A DNA stretch of 64,000 nt from Azohydromonas australica DSM 1124 (lineage in GTDB: Bacteria > Pseudomonadota > Gammaproteobacteria > Burkholderiales > Burkholderiaceae_C): contig NZ_AUMO01000049.1 of the NCBI RefSeq assembly GCF_000430725.1, positions 45,659 to 109,658 of the forward strand, written 5' to 3'. A program made the translations under genes and the position numbers. The notes beneath the pieces were generated by a model. The model was not told where the DNA came from, searched no databases, and saw only the letters and a program-made list of their open reading frames with translations. Shown here one piece after another: positions 1 through 7,464 of the stretch. The stretch's first letter is position 1. The number at the start of each line of letters is the position of its first letter.

Positions 1-127
1 GGTTGTAGAACTCCGCAGACGCCGCCTGGGCCACCGCCAAGCTGGGCAGCGCCAGCGTGATCCCCAGAACCGCCTTCGGCCACGAGCCGTGGAACACCTG
101 GCCTGACCGGACCTTTGCCATCCTCAT
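1..127 (-). CDS. N-terminus of a secreted protein, cut by the left edge
   Basis: Only the first 42 codons lie in the window. Reading leftwards from an ATG at 127 gives a basic start (MRMAKVRSG), a hydrophobic core (AVLGITLALPSLAVA) and a likely signal peptidase site at AQA-A, followed by SAEFYN. An in-frame ATG at 121 is an alternative start. The reading is a typical Sec signal peptide, so the product is exported. Some betaproteobacterial secreted proteins begin their mature domain with a similar EFYN segment, but too little is present to name a family. Confidence 0.5.
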   Translation of the reverse strand, partial: MRMAKVRSGQVFHGSWPKAVLGITLALPSLAVAQAASAEFYN

Positions 128-182
128 GCGCGCATCCCTCTACTACGGCAAATGGGCGTGTGCGGCCCAGGTCGATCGTGCA

Positions 183-695
183 TCAAACGTCGTGCCTGCC
201 GTCGGTAGGCGGCTTGTCTTCAAGCAGGCGCACGACCCGCTTGGCGAGCAGGCGCAGCGATTGCACCTGCCAAGCCTCCAGCGAGCGCGGCTGCAGGTCG
301 TTGACGCACAGCGTGCCCATGGGCAAGCCGTCCACCACCAGCGGCGCACCGGCATAGAAGCGGATGTGCGGCGGCCCGATCACCAGCGGATGGTCGGCAA
401 ATCGGGCGTCGAGTTGCATGTCGGGCACGACCGTCACGTCGTCGGGCGTGTGGATGGCGAAGCTGCAAAAACCGTCATCGCGGTTGACCTCGCACACGTT
501 CAGGCCCACGCGCGCCTTGAACCACAGACGGTCGGCATCGACGAGGCTGATGAGGGCGATGGGCGCATCACAGACCTGAGACGCCAGTAGCACGAGTCGG
601 TCGTAGCTGTCTTCGGGCCCGGTGTCCAGGATGGCGAGCCGCGCCAACGCCTCAAGCCTGTCCTGTTCTTGAGGATGAGGAGGTGGCTTCTGCAT
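183..695 (-). CDS. GAF domain protein
   Basis: 170 residues starting MQKPPPHPQEQDRLEALARL. The protein is essentially one GAF domain (about residues 25-160) of the kind found at the front of diguanylate cyclases and sensor kinases, with typical segments ALISLVDADRLWFKARVGL and FYAGAPLVVDGLPMGTLCV. GAF domains bind small ligands or haem; here there is no attached output domain, so it may act as a separate sensor or be the remnant of a larger one. The open frame runs much further upstream (to 1073), but that part is the shadow of the neighbouring LysR gene, so the ATG at 695 is preferred. It stands alone. Confidence 0.75.
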   Translation of the reverse strand: MQKPPPHPQEQDRLEALARLAILDTGPEDSYDRLVLLASQVCDAPIALISLVDADRLWFKARVGLNVCEVNRDDGFCSFAIHTPDDVTVVPDMQLDARFADHPLVIGPPHIRFYAGAPLVVDGLPMGTLCVNDLQPRSLEAWQVQSLRLLAKRVVRLLEDKPPTDGRHDV

Positions 696-784
696 TGGCC
701 CGGATTGTGAGTTGATACAGGTCAGAATCGGGCAGCAACCCAAACCGCTTGGGGCGCAAAAGCGTTCATTTCCCACGCCCTGGT

Positions 785-1666
785 TCACCGCAGCAGGAAG
801 CGGTCCACGGCCTCCATGAACACGCGCGTACGCGCCGGCACCAAGCCCCGGCCCGGCAGCTGCGCATAGACCTTGAGCGGGTGCGGCACGTGGTCGGGCA
901 GCAGCGGCTGCAGCGCGCCGGCCTCCACCTCGCGGCGGCAGTAGGTGGCGGCGAGCATGGCCGCGCCATGCCCGGCCAGCGCGGCCTGCAGCCGCAGCGC
1001 GGCGTTGTTGGTGCGCAACGGACCGTGGGGCTGGAACTCGTGCGTGCGGCCGTCGGGACCCTGGAAGCGCCACCAGGCTTCGCCCGGCATGGACAGGCAG
1101 GGCCAGCGCTGCAGCGCCTCCACGTCCCGTGGCAGGCCGTGCCGGCCCACCAGCACAGGCGCGGCGTACAGCCCCCGCGCCACGCTGTAGACCCGGCGCA
1201 CCACGCGCAGCGAGTCCGGCAGCGCGTCGGCGCTGGTGAAGAACACCACGTCGTAGCCCGCGCCGGTGTCGTCCACGTCCGGCGTGCGCACCTCCAGCTC
1301 GATCTCCAGCGCCGGATGCCGCGCCAGCACGTCGTTCACCACCTCGCCCAGCTGCAGCGCGCCGAACTCGTAGGGCGTGGCGATGCGCAGCACCCCGCGC
1401 GCCTCGTCGCGCGCGTCGCCGGCGTCGGCCGCCACCGCATCGAGCCGCTCGAACAGCGGCGCGAGCTGCGCCAGCAGCCGGCTGCCCTGCTCCGTGAGCG
1501 CCAGCCGCCGCGTGCTGCGCTCCAGCAGCCGCTGACCTAGCGCCTGCTCCAGCCGCGCCACCGCGTGGCTCAGCGAACTCTTGGGCCAGCCCAGTTGTTC
1601 CGCCGCGCGGGTGAAGCTGCCGCTGCGGGCCACGGCCGTGAAGGCATACCAGTCATTCCAGTTCAT
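785..1666 (-). CDS. LysR-family transcriptional regulator, divergent from an MFS transporter
   Basis: 293 residues. The N-terminal winged helix-turn-helix (about 5-65) carries the usual LysR pattern, with SFTRAAEQLGWPKSSLSHAV followed by RLEQALGQRLLERSTRRLALT; the rest is a periplasmic-binding-like effector domain. It is transcribed away from the transporter gene at 1731 with only 64 bp between the two starts, the classic arrangement in which the LysR protein controls the neighbour and itself. A T-N11-A dyad lies in the gap. The inducer cannot be deduced from the sequence. Confidence 0.9.
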   Translation of the reverse strand: MNWNDWYAFTAVARSGSFTRAAEQLGWPKSSLSHAVARLEQALGQRLLERSTRRLALTEQGSRLLAQLAPLFERLDAVAADAGDARDEARGVLRIATPYEFGALQLGEVVNDVLARHPALEIELEVRTPDVDDTGAGYDVVFFTSADALPDSLRVVRRVYSVARGLYAAPVLVGRHGLPRDVEALQRWPCLSMPGEAWWRFQGPDGRTHEFQPHGPLRTNNAALRLQAALAGHGAAMLAATYCRREVEAGALQPLLPDHVPHPLKVYAQLPGRGLVPARTRVFMEAVDRFLLR

Positions 1667-1712
1667 GGCCTATTGTTCGACTGATTGCACGCTGCGTTCA
1701 ACACGGGCACTT

Positions 1713-1725
1713 TATCCAAGGGATA
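1713..1725. promoter_or_regulatory. Candidate LysR operator (T-N11-A dyad)
   Basis: TATCCAAGGGATA is a perfect inverted repeat (TATCC, 3-base centre, GGATA) and fits the LysR-family T-N11-A rule. It lies in the 64-bp gap between the divergent LysR and MFS genes, 6 bp before the MFS start and overlapping its likely ribosome-binding site. That position would suit repression of the transporter. Assignment to this regulator is inferred from location. Confidence 0.4.
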
Positions 1726-1730
1726 GGACA

Positions 1731-3206
1731 ATGCAGCATGGCGGGATGTCTGCTTCCCCGTCCTCTCCCGTGGCGCCGGCGCCGCGTGCGCCGCTGCTGG
1801 CCGCCTATCCGCACTTGCGCGCCTGGCGCGTGTACGCCTTTGGCGCCGTGCTGGGCCTGGTGGCCTCGCTGGACATCGTGGGGGCCATCCTGATCGCGAT
1901 GGCCGGACCGCGGGTGCAGCAGGGCCTGGGCGCCGGGCCGCAGGAGTTCCTGTGGGCCTTCTCGGCCTATGCCGCGGCCGCCGTGGTGGCCAACCTGGTG
2001 CTGGTGCAACTGGCGGGCCGGGTGAGCTACCGCCGCTTCACGCTGGCGAGCCTGGTGGTGTTCACAGCCGGGGCGCTGGGCTGCGCGGCGGCTTCGACGC
2101 TGCCAGAGCTGGCGCTGGCGCGGCTGGTGCAGGGGCTGGGCGGCGGGGGCCTGTTCGCGGCGGCGCGCATCCTGGCGCAGTACGCCTCGCAGCCGCGCGA
2201 GCGGCTGTCGCTGTTCTGGGGCTTCGGGCTGGCGAATTTCACGCTGGTGGCGCTGGCGCCGTGGCTGACGGCGGTGCTGGTGACGCAACACGGCTGGCCA
2301 CTGCTGTTCCTGCTGCAGGCGGGGCTCGCCGTGGCGCTGCTGCCGCTGGTGCTGTGGCTGTACCCGCGCACCGAGCCGCTGCCGCCGCGCCCCATGGGCC
2401 GGCTGGACTGGCCGGGCGTGGCCGCCTTTGCCGCCGGGGCGCTGCTGCTGGTGCACGCGCTGGAGCAGCTGCGCTACGCCACGCGGGCGCAAGGGCCCGT
2501 GCTGGCGGCCTACGCGGTGGTGGGGCTGGCGCTGCTGGCCGTGGTGATGCACCGCTTCAGCCAGCATCCCGATCCCTGGCTCAACCCGCGCCGGCTCGCC
2601 AGCCGCCGCTACCTGGCGGGGCTGGTCTTCTACGGCGTCTTCTACCTCGTCAGCGGCGCGTGGAACTACGCGGTGCCGGCGTTCATGGTGGAGGGGCTGG
2701 ACTACACGCTGGCCGAGGCCGGCGCGCTGCTGTCGCTGGGCGGCGTGGTGACGCTGGCGTCGGTGGTGGCGTTCCACCTCGCGCTGCCGCGCCTCATGCG
2801 CAAGCGCCGCTACATCGCGCTGGGTTACGTGGGGCTGGCGGCGTCCTTCGCGCTGATGGCCCTGGCCGCGCGCCCGGACGCCTCGGCGGCGCTGGTGCCG
2901 TCGGCCGTGCTGCTGCAGGGCGCGATGCCGGTGCTGGCGCTGCTGCAGGTGGCGATGATGACCTTCGTGGAGATGCCCACCGAGGACTTCGCGCACGCCT
3001 ATGCCTTCAAGAGCATCGTGCGCGAGATCGTGAACGCGCTGGGCGCGGGGCTGACGGTGCTGCAGCTGCACCACGGCGGCGAGGCCGCGGGCGCCGCGCT
3101 GCAGGGCGTGGCGCTGCGTTCGGCCGCCGGGGAGCTGCTGGCGGGCCTGGCCCTGGCCTGCCTGCTGGTGGCGGCGATCGCGCCGGCGCAGCGCGCCCTC
3201 AAGTGA
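1731..3206 (+). CDS. MFS transporter, multidrug-efflux (DHA2-like) type
   Basis: 491 residues, almost entirely hydrophobic helices from about residue 35 to the end; the length suits the 14-helix EmrB/QacA-like branch of the major facilitator superfamily. Proton-driven export of drugs or other small molecules across the inner membrane is the usual family role. A frame is open from 1581, but that part is the shadow of the LysR gene. The ATG at 1731 has GGATAGG just upstream; the ATG at 1746 is a close alternative. The divergent LysR gene is the likely regulator. The substrate is unknown. Confidence 0.8.
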   Translation: MQHGGMSASPSSPVAPAPRAPLLAAYPHLRAWRVYAFGAVLGLVASLDIVGAILIAMAGPRVQQGLGAGPQEFLWAFSAYAAAAVVANLVLVQLAGRVSYRRFTLASLVVFTAGALGCAAASTLPELALARLVQGLGGGGLFAAARILAQYASQPRERLSLFWGFGLANFTLVALAPWLTAVLVTQHGWPLLFLLQAGLAVALLPLVLWLYPRTEPLPPRPMGRLDWPGVAAFAAGALLLVHALEQLRYATRAQGPVLAAYAVVGLALLAVVMHRFSQHPDPWLNPRRLASRRYLAGLVFYGVFYLVSGAWNYAVPAFMVEGLDYTLAEAGALLSLGGVVTLASVVAFHLALPRLMRKRRYIALGYVGLAASFALMALAARPDASAALVPSAVLLQGAMPVLALLQVAMMTFVEMPTEDFAHAYAFKSIVREIVNALGAGLTVLQLHHGGEAAGAALQGVALRSAAGELLAGLALACLLVAAIAPAQRALK

Positions 3207-3288
3207 CGGTCAACGGGCCGGTGCCTGCGCAACCCGGCTAAAAAAGGCCGGACGTCGGACGGGAGTCGGGTTGCCTCACCAACTACTT

Positions 3289-3439
3289 CGTCATTCCCGC
3301 GAAGGCGGGAATTCAGGCGGCCCCACGTCAGCCCGAAGCCCGGGCGCCGCGAACCAGGACTCAAGCCCCGGTATTCACCCCGGTCTGCTGGAAGCGGCTT
3401 GGGGGCCGCCTGGACTCCCGCCTTCGCGGGAGTGACGAA
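3289..3439. repeat. REP-like palindromes, inverted pair
   Basis: Two copies of a dispersed palindromic element lie in opposite orientation in the 343-bp gap between the MFS and universal stress genes. Copy one, 3289-3317, contains the hairpin ATTCCCGCGAAGGCGGGAAT. Copy two, 3411-3439, contains CTCCCGCCTTCGCGGGAG. Related copies occur at 41345-41434 and 50043-50070, always between genes. No gene is seen in the rest of the gap. Confidence 0.8.
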
Positions 3440-3549
3440 TCAGGGGGGCGAACCGGCTCGGCTGACGAGATGCCGAGGGCGGGAATATGCCCTGGACACC
3501 CGCGCGCCTTCATGACGAGGCCTGGTTCACGGCCTGCCGTAAACCGGAA

Positions 3550-3993
3550 TCAGTGCAGCACCAGCACCGGCAGCTTGCTGCGCGAGATGACGTGCTTGGT
3601 GTGCGAGCCGAACAGGAACTCGCCCACCGGGCCGCGGCCATGCGTGACCATGACAATCATGTCGGCGCCGACCTTCTCGGCCTCGTCGGCAATGGTGTCG
3701 TCCACCGCGTCGGAGGCGACGAAGTGGCCGTTGAACTCCACGCCGACAGCGGTTGCGCGCTCCTCGAACTGGCGCAGCAGCGCCTGTGCATGCTCCTGGT
3801 TGCGCTTGTCATGGCTGCGCATGCGCTCGGCATAGGCCACGGCATCGGGCGTCACCGCCGAGAACCCGACGTCGGGCTCGACCACGAAACCGGTGATGCG
3901 CGCGCCCAGTTGCGAGGCCAGCGCGATGCTGCCCTCCATCGCACGGTGGGACAGCTCGGAACCATCGACGGGAACGAAGAGATGCTTGTACAT
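3550..3993 (-). CDS. Universal stress protein (UspA family)
   Basis: 147 residues, a single Usp domain. It begins MYKHLFVPVDGSELS and ends with the nucleotide-binding signature G-2x-G-9x-G(S/T), seen as HGRGPVGEFLFGSHTKHV, so it belongs to the ATP-binding subgroup. These cytoplasmic proteins support survival under starvation and low oxygen. An FNR-like site lies 53-66 bp upstream of the start, consistent with oxygen-dependent control, as known for many Usp genes in this bacterial group. It stands alone, convergent with the MFS gene across REP elements. Confidence 0.92.
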   Translation of the reverse strand: MYKHLFVPVDGSELSHRAMEGSIALASQLGARITGFVVEPDVGFSAVTPDAVAYAERMRSHDKRNQEHAQALLRQFEERATAVGVEFNGHFVASDAVDDTIADEAEKVGADMIVMVTHGRGPVGEFLFGSHTKHVISRSKLPVLVLH

Positions 3994-4045
3994 GGCAGGG
4001 CCTTTCAGTGTGCCGTCAGCTTAGGCAGGAGCCTGCCACTCAAGC

Positions 4046-4059
4046 TTGACCAAGCTCAA
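4046..4059. promoter_or_regulatory. FNR/ANR-like site upstream of the universal stress gene
   Basis: TTGACCAAGCTCAA matches the FNR/ANR consensus TTGAT-N4-ATCAA at 8 of 10 fixed positions and sits inside the longer symmetric CTTGA-N6-TCAAG. It lies in the divergent gap between usp (start 3993) and the amidase gene (start 4172) and could serve either. Stress-protein genes are frequent FNR/ANR targets, so usp is the likelier one. Confidence 0.4.
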
Positions 4060-4171
4060 GGTGAAACCCCGACCGCGAGATGTGTTCCCGCCGCCGGCGC
4101 ATGCAACGCCTGCGGCGGCCCCTGCCGCGCCAAGGCGCCACACTGCGTGGAAAGAATCCAGAGGAGCCGCC

Positions 4172-5635
4172 ATGAGCACCGCAACCACCGCCGACCCGTC
4201 CACCGCCGGCATCGTCGAGCTCGACGCGCTATCGCTGTCGCATGCCATCGCCGCGCGCCGCATCTCCTGCCGCGAGGTGATGCAGGCCTACCTGGCGCAG
4301 ATCGGGCGCCTGAACCCGCGCGTGAACGCGCTGGTGTCGCTGCAACCCGAGGAGGCGCTGCTGCGCCAGGCCGACGAGCGCGATGCGCAGCTTGCACGCG
4401 GCGAGCGTTTGGGCTGGCTGCACGGCTTTCCGCAGGCGCCCAAGGATCTGGCCGCCACCGCCGGCATCCCCACCACCATGGGCTCGCTCACACTCGGGAA
4501 CAACGTGCCCCGGGTGGACGCACTGGTCGTGGAGCGCGCGCGCCGCGCCGGCGCCATTCTCGTCGGCAAGAGCAACACGCCCGAGTTCGGGCTGGGATCG
4601 AACACCTTCAACCGCGTCTTCGGCCTCACCCGCAACGCCTTCGACCCCGGCCGCAGCGCCGGCGGCAGCAGCGGCGGCGCGGCGGTGGCGCTGGCCCTGC
4701 GCATGCTGCCGGTGGCCGACGGCAGCGACATGATGGGTTCGCTGCGCAACCCCGCGGCCTGGAACAGCGTTGTCGGCTTCCGCCCCTCGCTGGGCCGCGT
4801 GCCGATGCTGCCCGCGCGCGACGTCTTCTTCCAGCAACTCAGCACCGAGGGGCCCATGGCGCGCAGCGTGGCCGAGGCGGCGATGCTGCTGTCGGTGCAG
4901 GCCGGCTTCGACGCGCGCTGCCCGCAGTCCATCGCCGAGGACCCGCGGCGCTTCGCCGGCTCGCTCCAGCGCGACTTCAAGGGCGCGCGCATCGGCTGGC
5001 TCGGCGACCTGGGCGGGCACCTCGCCACCGAGCCCGGGCTGCTGCCGCTGTGCGAACGGGCGCTGCGGCATTTCGAGGCCATCGGCTGCACGGTGGAGCC
5101 CGCGCTGCCCGACTTCCCGCTGGAGCGGCTGTGGCGCTGCTGGTTGAGCCTGCGGCAGTTCATCGTCTCGGGGTTGTGCGGCGAAATCGTCGCCAGCGAC
5201 AAGCTGCGCGCGCTGGTGAAGCCGGAGCTGGTGTGGGAGGTCGAGCAGGGCTGGAAGCTGCCGGCCACCGTGCTGTGGAAGGCCACGGTGGCGCGCACCG
5301 ACTGGACGGTGGCGCTGCAAGCGCTGTTCGCGCGCTTCGACTTCCTGGTGCTGCCGGCGGCGCAGGTCTTTCCCTTCGACGCCGACCTGGACTGGCCCAA
5401 GTCCATCGCCGGGCGGGCGATGGACACCTACCACCGCTGGATGGAGGTCGTGATCGGCCCGACCCTGGCCGGCTTGCCGGTGGCGGCCGTGCCCGGGGAA
5501 TTGAGCGCCGAAGGCCTGCCTACAGGGCTGCAGATCGTGGGCCCGGCGCAGCAGGACTTCGCCACGCTGCAGATGGCCCATGCCTACGAGCAGGCCAGCC
5601 AGTACACGCGGCGGCGCTCGCCGCTGCTGGGCTGA
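4172..5635 (+). CDS. Amidase-signature family amidohydrolase
   Basis: 487 residues starting MSTATTADPS after a GAGGAG ribosome-binding site. The Ser-cisSer-Lys triad of the amidase signature family is visible: Lys91 in APKDLAAT, Ser166 in GGSSGG, and nucleophile Ser190 in DGSDMMGSLRNPA. Spacings between these residues are normal for the family. These enzymes hydrolyse carboxylic amides to acid and ammonia. The loop before the nucleophile reads DMMGS where most members have DTGGS, so substrate choice may differ. No urea-carboxylase partner is adjacent. The exact substrate is unknown. Confidence 0.88.
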   Translation: MSTATTADPSTAGIVELDALSLSHAIAARRISCREVMQAYLAQIGRLNPRVNALVSLQPEEALLRQADERDAQLARGERLGWLHGFPQAPKDLAATAGIPTTMGSLTLGNNVPRVDALVVERARRAGAILVGKSNTPEFGLGSNTFNRVFGLTRNAFDPGRSAGGSSGGAAVALALRMLPVADGSDMMGSLRNPAAWNSVVGFRPSLGRVPMLPARDVFFQQLSTEGPMARSVAEAAMLLSVQAGFDARCPQSIAEDPRRFAGSLQRDFKGARIGWLGDLGGHLATEPGLLPLCERALRHFEAIGCTVEPALPDFPLERLWRCWLSLRQFIVSGLCGEIVASDKLRALVKPELVWEVEQGWKLPATVLWKATVARTDWTVALQALFARFDFLVLPAAQVFPFDADLDWPKSIAGRAMDTYHRWMEVVIGPTLAGLPVAAVPGELSAEGLPTGLQIVGPAQQDFATLQMAHAYEQASQYTRRRSPLLG

Positions 5636-5790
5636 AACGCGACCAGGCTCCGGGTTCCGTGAGATCCGTCACGGAGCCGGGCAGCCGCTGCGCCTGCCCG
5701 CGCCGGCACGCCCGCCGTGTGGCCTTCAGCAGTTACATCATGGAACCGTCGTACCCGCTGGCTGCGGCCTCGGGCCGCGGAAAGACCGAC

Positions 5791-7008
5791 ATGAAGCTGT
5801 TGCCCCTGAGCGCAGATCAACTCCTGGCACATTCGTCCCTGCCGTTCTCGGTCTACACCGCGGACGGCGTGAAGCTCCTGTCCGCCCACACGCGCCTGGA
5901 CGACCCTCACGTGCGCAGCCAGCTGCGCCGCATGGGTGCCGTCTACACGCACGCCGCCGAGCACGAGGAATGGCTGCGCAGCGCGGAGCATGAATGGGAG
6001 AGCGTGCTGCACGGCCGGCCGCCGGCACCGCTCCTGGCCCGGGTCGGGCCCCGGCCGGCGGCGGGCGCCGAGCCCGCGCCGCCCGGGGAGGAATGGGAGC
6101 AGGCCATCCTGCTGCTGGACCACGTGATGCTGAACGCCGGCACCGACAGCGCCTGGCTGGCCCGCGTGCTGGAGATCCACGCCCACGCTCGCGCCCTGAT
6201 TGCGCACCACGAGGACGAAGCGCTGTTCCACCTGCTCTACACCGGCAGCTTCCGCTGCTCCTTCTACAGCGCCCGGCAAGCGCTGCGCTGCATGCTCATC
6301 GCCGGCGAGGCGGCGCGGGCGCTGGGGTGGGACGCGGTACGCGTGGCGCAGCTGGAAAAGGCCGCGCTGACCATGAACGTGGCCGTGTGGCGGCTGCAGG
6401 ACCAGCTCGCGCAGTACGCGGGCGGCATCGAGTCGGCCGAGGACCGCGCACGCATCGAGCGCCACCCGGCCGACGGGGCACGGATGCTGCTGGACCATGG
6501 CGTGATGGAGACGGTGTGGCTCGAAGCCGTGTGGCTGCACCACGATGCCGCGCTGGCCGCCCGGCCGCTGTCCAGCCTGGCGCCGGGGCAGCAGGCGGGG
6601 CTGCTGCTGCACCGGGTGGACAGCTACAGCGCCATGCTCAGCCGCCGCGCGCGCGCACAGCCGCTGTCCTCGCTGCAGGTGGCGCAGCAGGCCTGCCTGG
6701 GCCCGGACGGCCTGCCCGATCCGCTCGGATCCGTGCTGCTCAAGGCCATCGGGCTGTATCCGCCGGGCACCTTCGTGGCCCTGGCCAGCAACGAGAACGG
6801 CGTGGTGCTGGAGCGCGGCGAGCACGCCAACACGCCGGTCGTGGCGGCGCTGACCAACCGCGAGGGCTTGGCGATGTCCGAGCCGCGCCTGCGCTACACC
6901 TCGCACAAGGAGTCCGCCGTGCGCACCGCGCTGCCCTTCGGCAAGGTGCTGGTCGATCCGCCGCTGGACAAGCTCCGGGCGCTGCGCGCCTTCCTGCATT
7001 CGCCTTGA
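5791..7008 (+). CDS. Degenerate HD-GYP-type protein
   Basis: 405 residues. The N-terminal 130 residues resemble the DUF3391-like leader of HD-GYP phosphodiesterases; the middle aligns with the HD-GYP domain but its catalytic motif is lost. Where active enzymes have LLHDIGK, this protein has LTMNVAV (about 193-199). The following HP and HH motifs survive (ERHPADGARML; LHHDAAL at 249-254), but the GYP motif is absent. A binding or regulatory role in cyclic-di-GMP signalling is more likely than phosphodiesterase activity. The ATG at 5791 follows GGAAAG at good spacing; an ATG at 5740 is in frame. A terminator follows. Confidence 0.7.
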   Translation: MKLLPLSADQLLAHSSLPFSVYTADGVKLLSAHTRLDDPHVRSQLRRMGAVYTHAAEHEEWLRSAEHEWESVLHGRPPAPLLARVGPRPAAGAEPAPPGEEWEQAILLLDHVMLNAGTDSAWLARVLEIHAHARALIAHHEDEALFHLLYTGSFRCSFYSARQALRCMLIAGEAARALGWDAVRVAQLEKAALTMNVAVWRLQDQLAQYAGGIESAEDRARIERHPADGARMLLDHGVMETVWLEAVWLHHDAALAARPLSSLAPGQQAGLLLHRVDSYSAMLSRRARAQPLSSLQVAQQACLGPDGLPDPLGSVLLKAIGLYPPGTFVALASNENGVVLERGEHANTPVVAALTNREGLAMSEPRLRYTSHKESAVRTALPFGKVLVDPPLDKLRALRAFLHSP

Positions 7009-7031
7009 AATCACCCGCCCTGAAATGCCGA

Positions 7032-7054
7032 AGGCCCACCGAGGTGGGCCTTTT
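7032..7054. terminator. Rho-independent terminator
   Basis: GGCCCACC and GGTGGGCC form a tight GC-rich stem followed by TTTT on the plus strand; the A residues before it also allow use from the minus strand. It ends the HD-GYP-like gene and faces the small secreted-protein gene at 7077-7241. Confidence 0.75.
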
Positions 7055-7076
7055 CAGTTTCAGGAAGCTCATTTGA

Positions 7077-7241
7077 TCAGTGCGGCATGATTTCCCTGCA
7101 TTCCGCCGGCGGGTTGGTGGCCAGGCAGGCGCCGAAATCCGCGATCTTGTCGTCCGACTGCGCATAGATCTGGCTTCCGGAGGCCAGCAAGCCCATGACC
7201 ATGAACAGCGCGTAAACGTGGGACTTGAGAGTTTTCAGCAT
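7077..7241 (-). CDS. Small secreted cysteine-containing peptide
   Basis: 54 codons starting MLKTLKSHVYALF after AAGGA. A signal peptide is clear (hydrophobic ALFMVMGLLAS, likely cleavage after IYA-Q), leaving a mature peptide of about 27 residues, QSDDKIADFGACLATNPPAECREIMPH in composition, with two cysteines 10 positions apart that could form a disulfide after export. No family is recognised. The good ribosome-binding site and signal peptide argue for a real gene. The longer open frame to 7364 lacks a convincing start. Confidence 0.55.
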   Translation of the reverse strand: MLKTLKSHVYALFMVMGLLASGSQIYAQSDDKIADFGACLATNPPAECREIMPH

Positions 7242-7464
7242 TTCCTTGCTCCTTTTGCCGGTACGGGCCAATCCCTGCGCGGCGCCTCGGGGTTCCATGG
7301 CGCCGGCCATTTCCGAAGAAGTTGAGGAGATTTTCCCGGCCGTGCCCGCCCGGCGCCAGCACACGGGTGCCCGTGCGCCGGAAGGAGGAGCGCCCTTGCC
7401 CTTGTAGGCCGGTTCCGACAGGAACGGGCCGTCCGGACCGGCCCGGCGCTTCAGGCGCGGCGCA

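Noticed and set aside
4172..5635. Amidase as an allophanate hydrolase N-terminal half.
   Set aside because: It is a complete amidase-signature enzyme with no C-terminal domain or urea carboxylase neighbour, and the allophanate hydrolase remnant is 15 kb away on the other strand.
3487..7008. A 1173-codon plus-strand open frame.
   Set aside because: Its first 750 codons are the opposite-strand shadow of the usp gene and an out-of-frame shadow of the amidase gene, with Arg/Ala-rich nonsense sequence; only the last 405 codons are a real gene.
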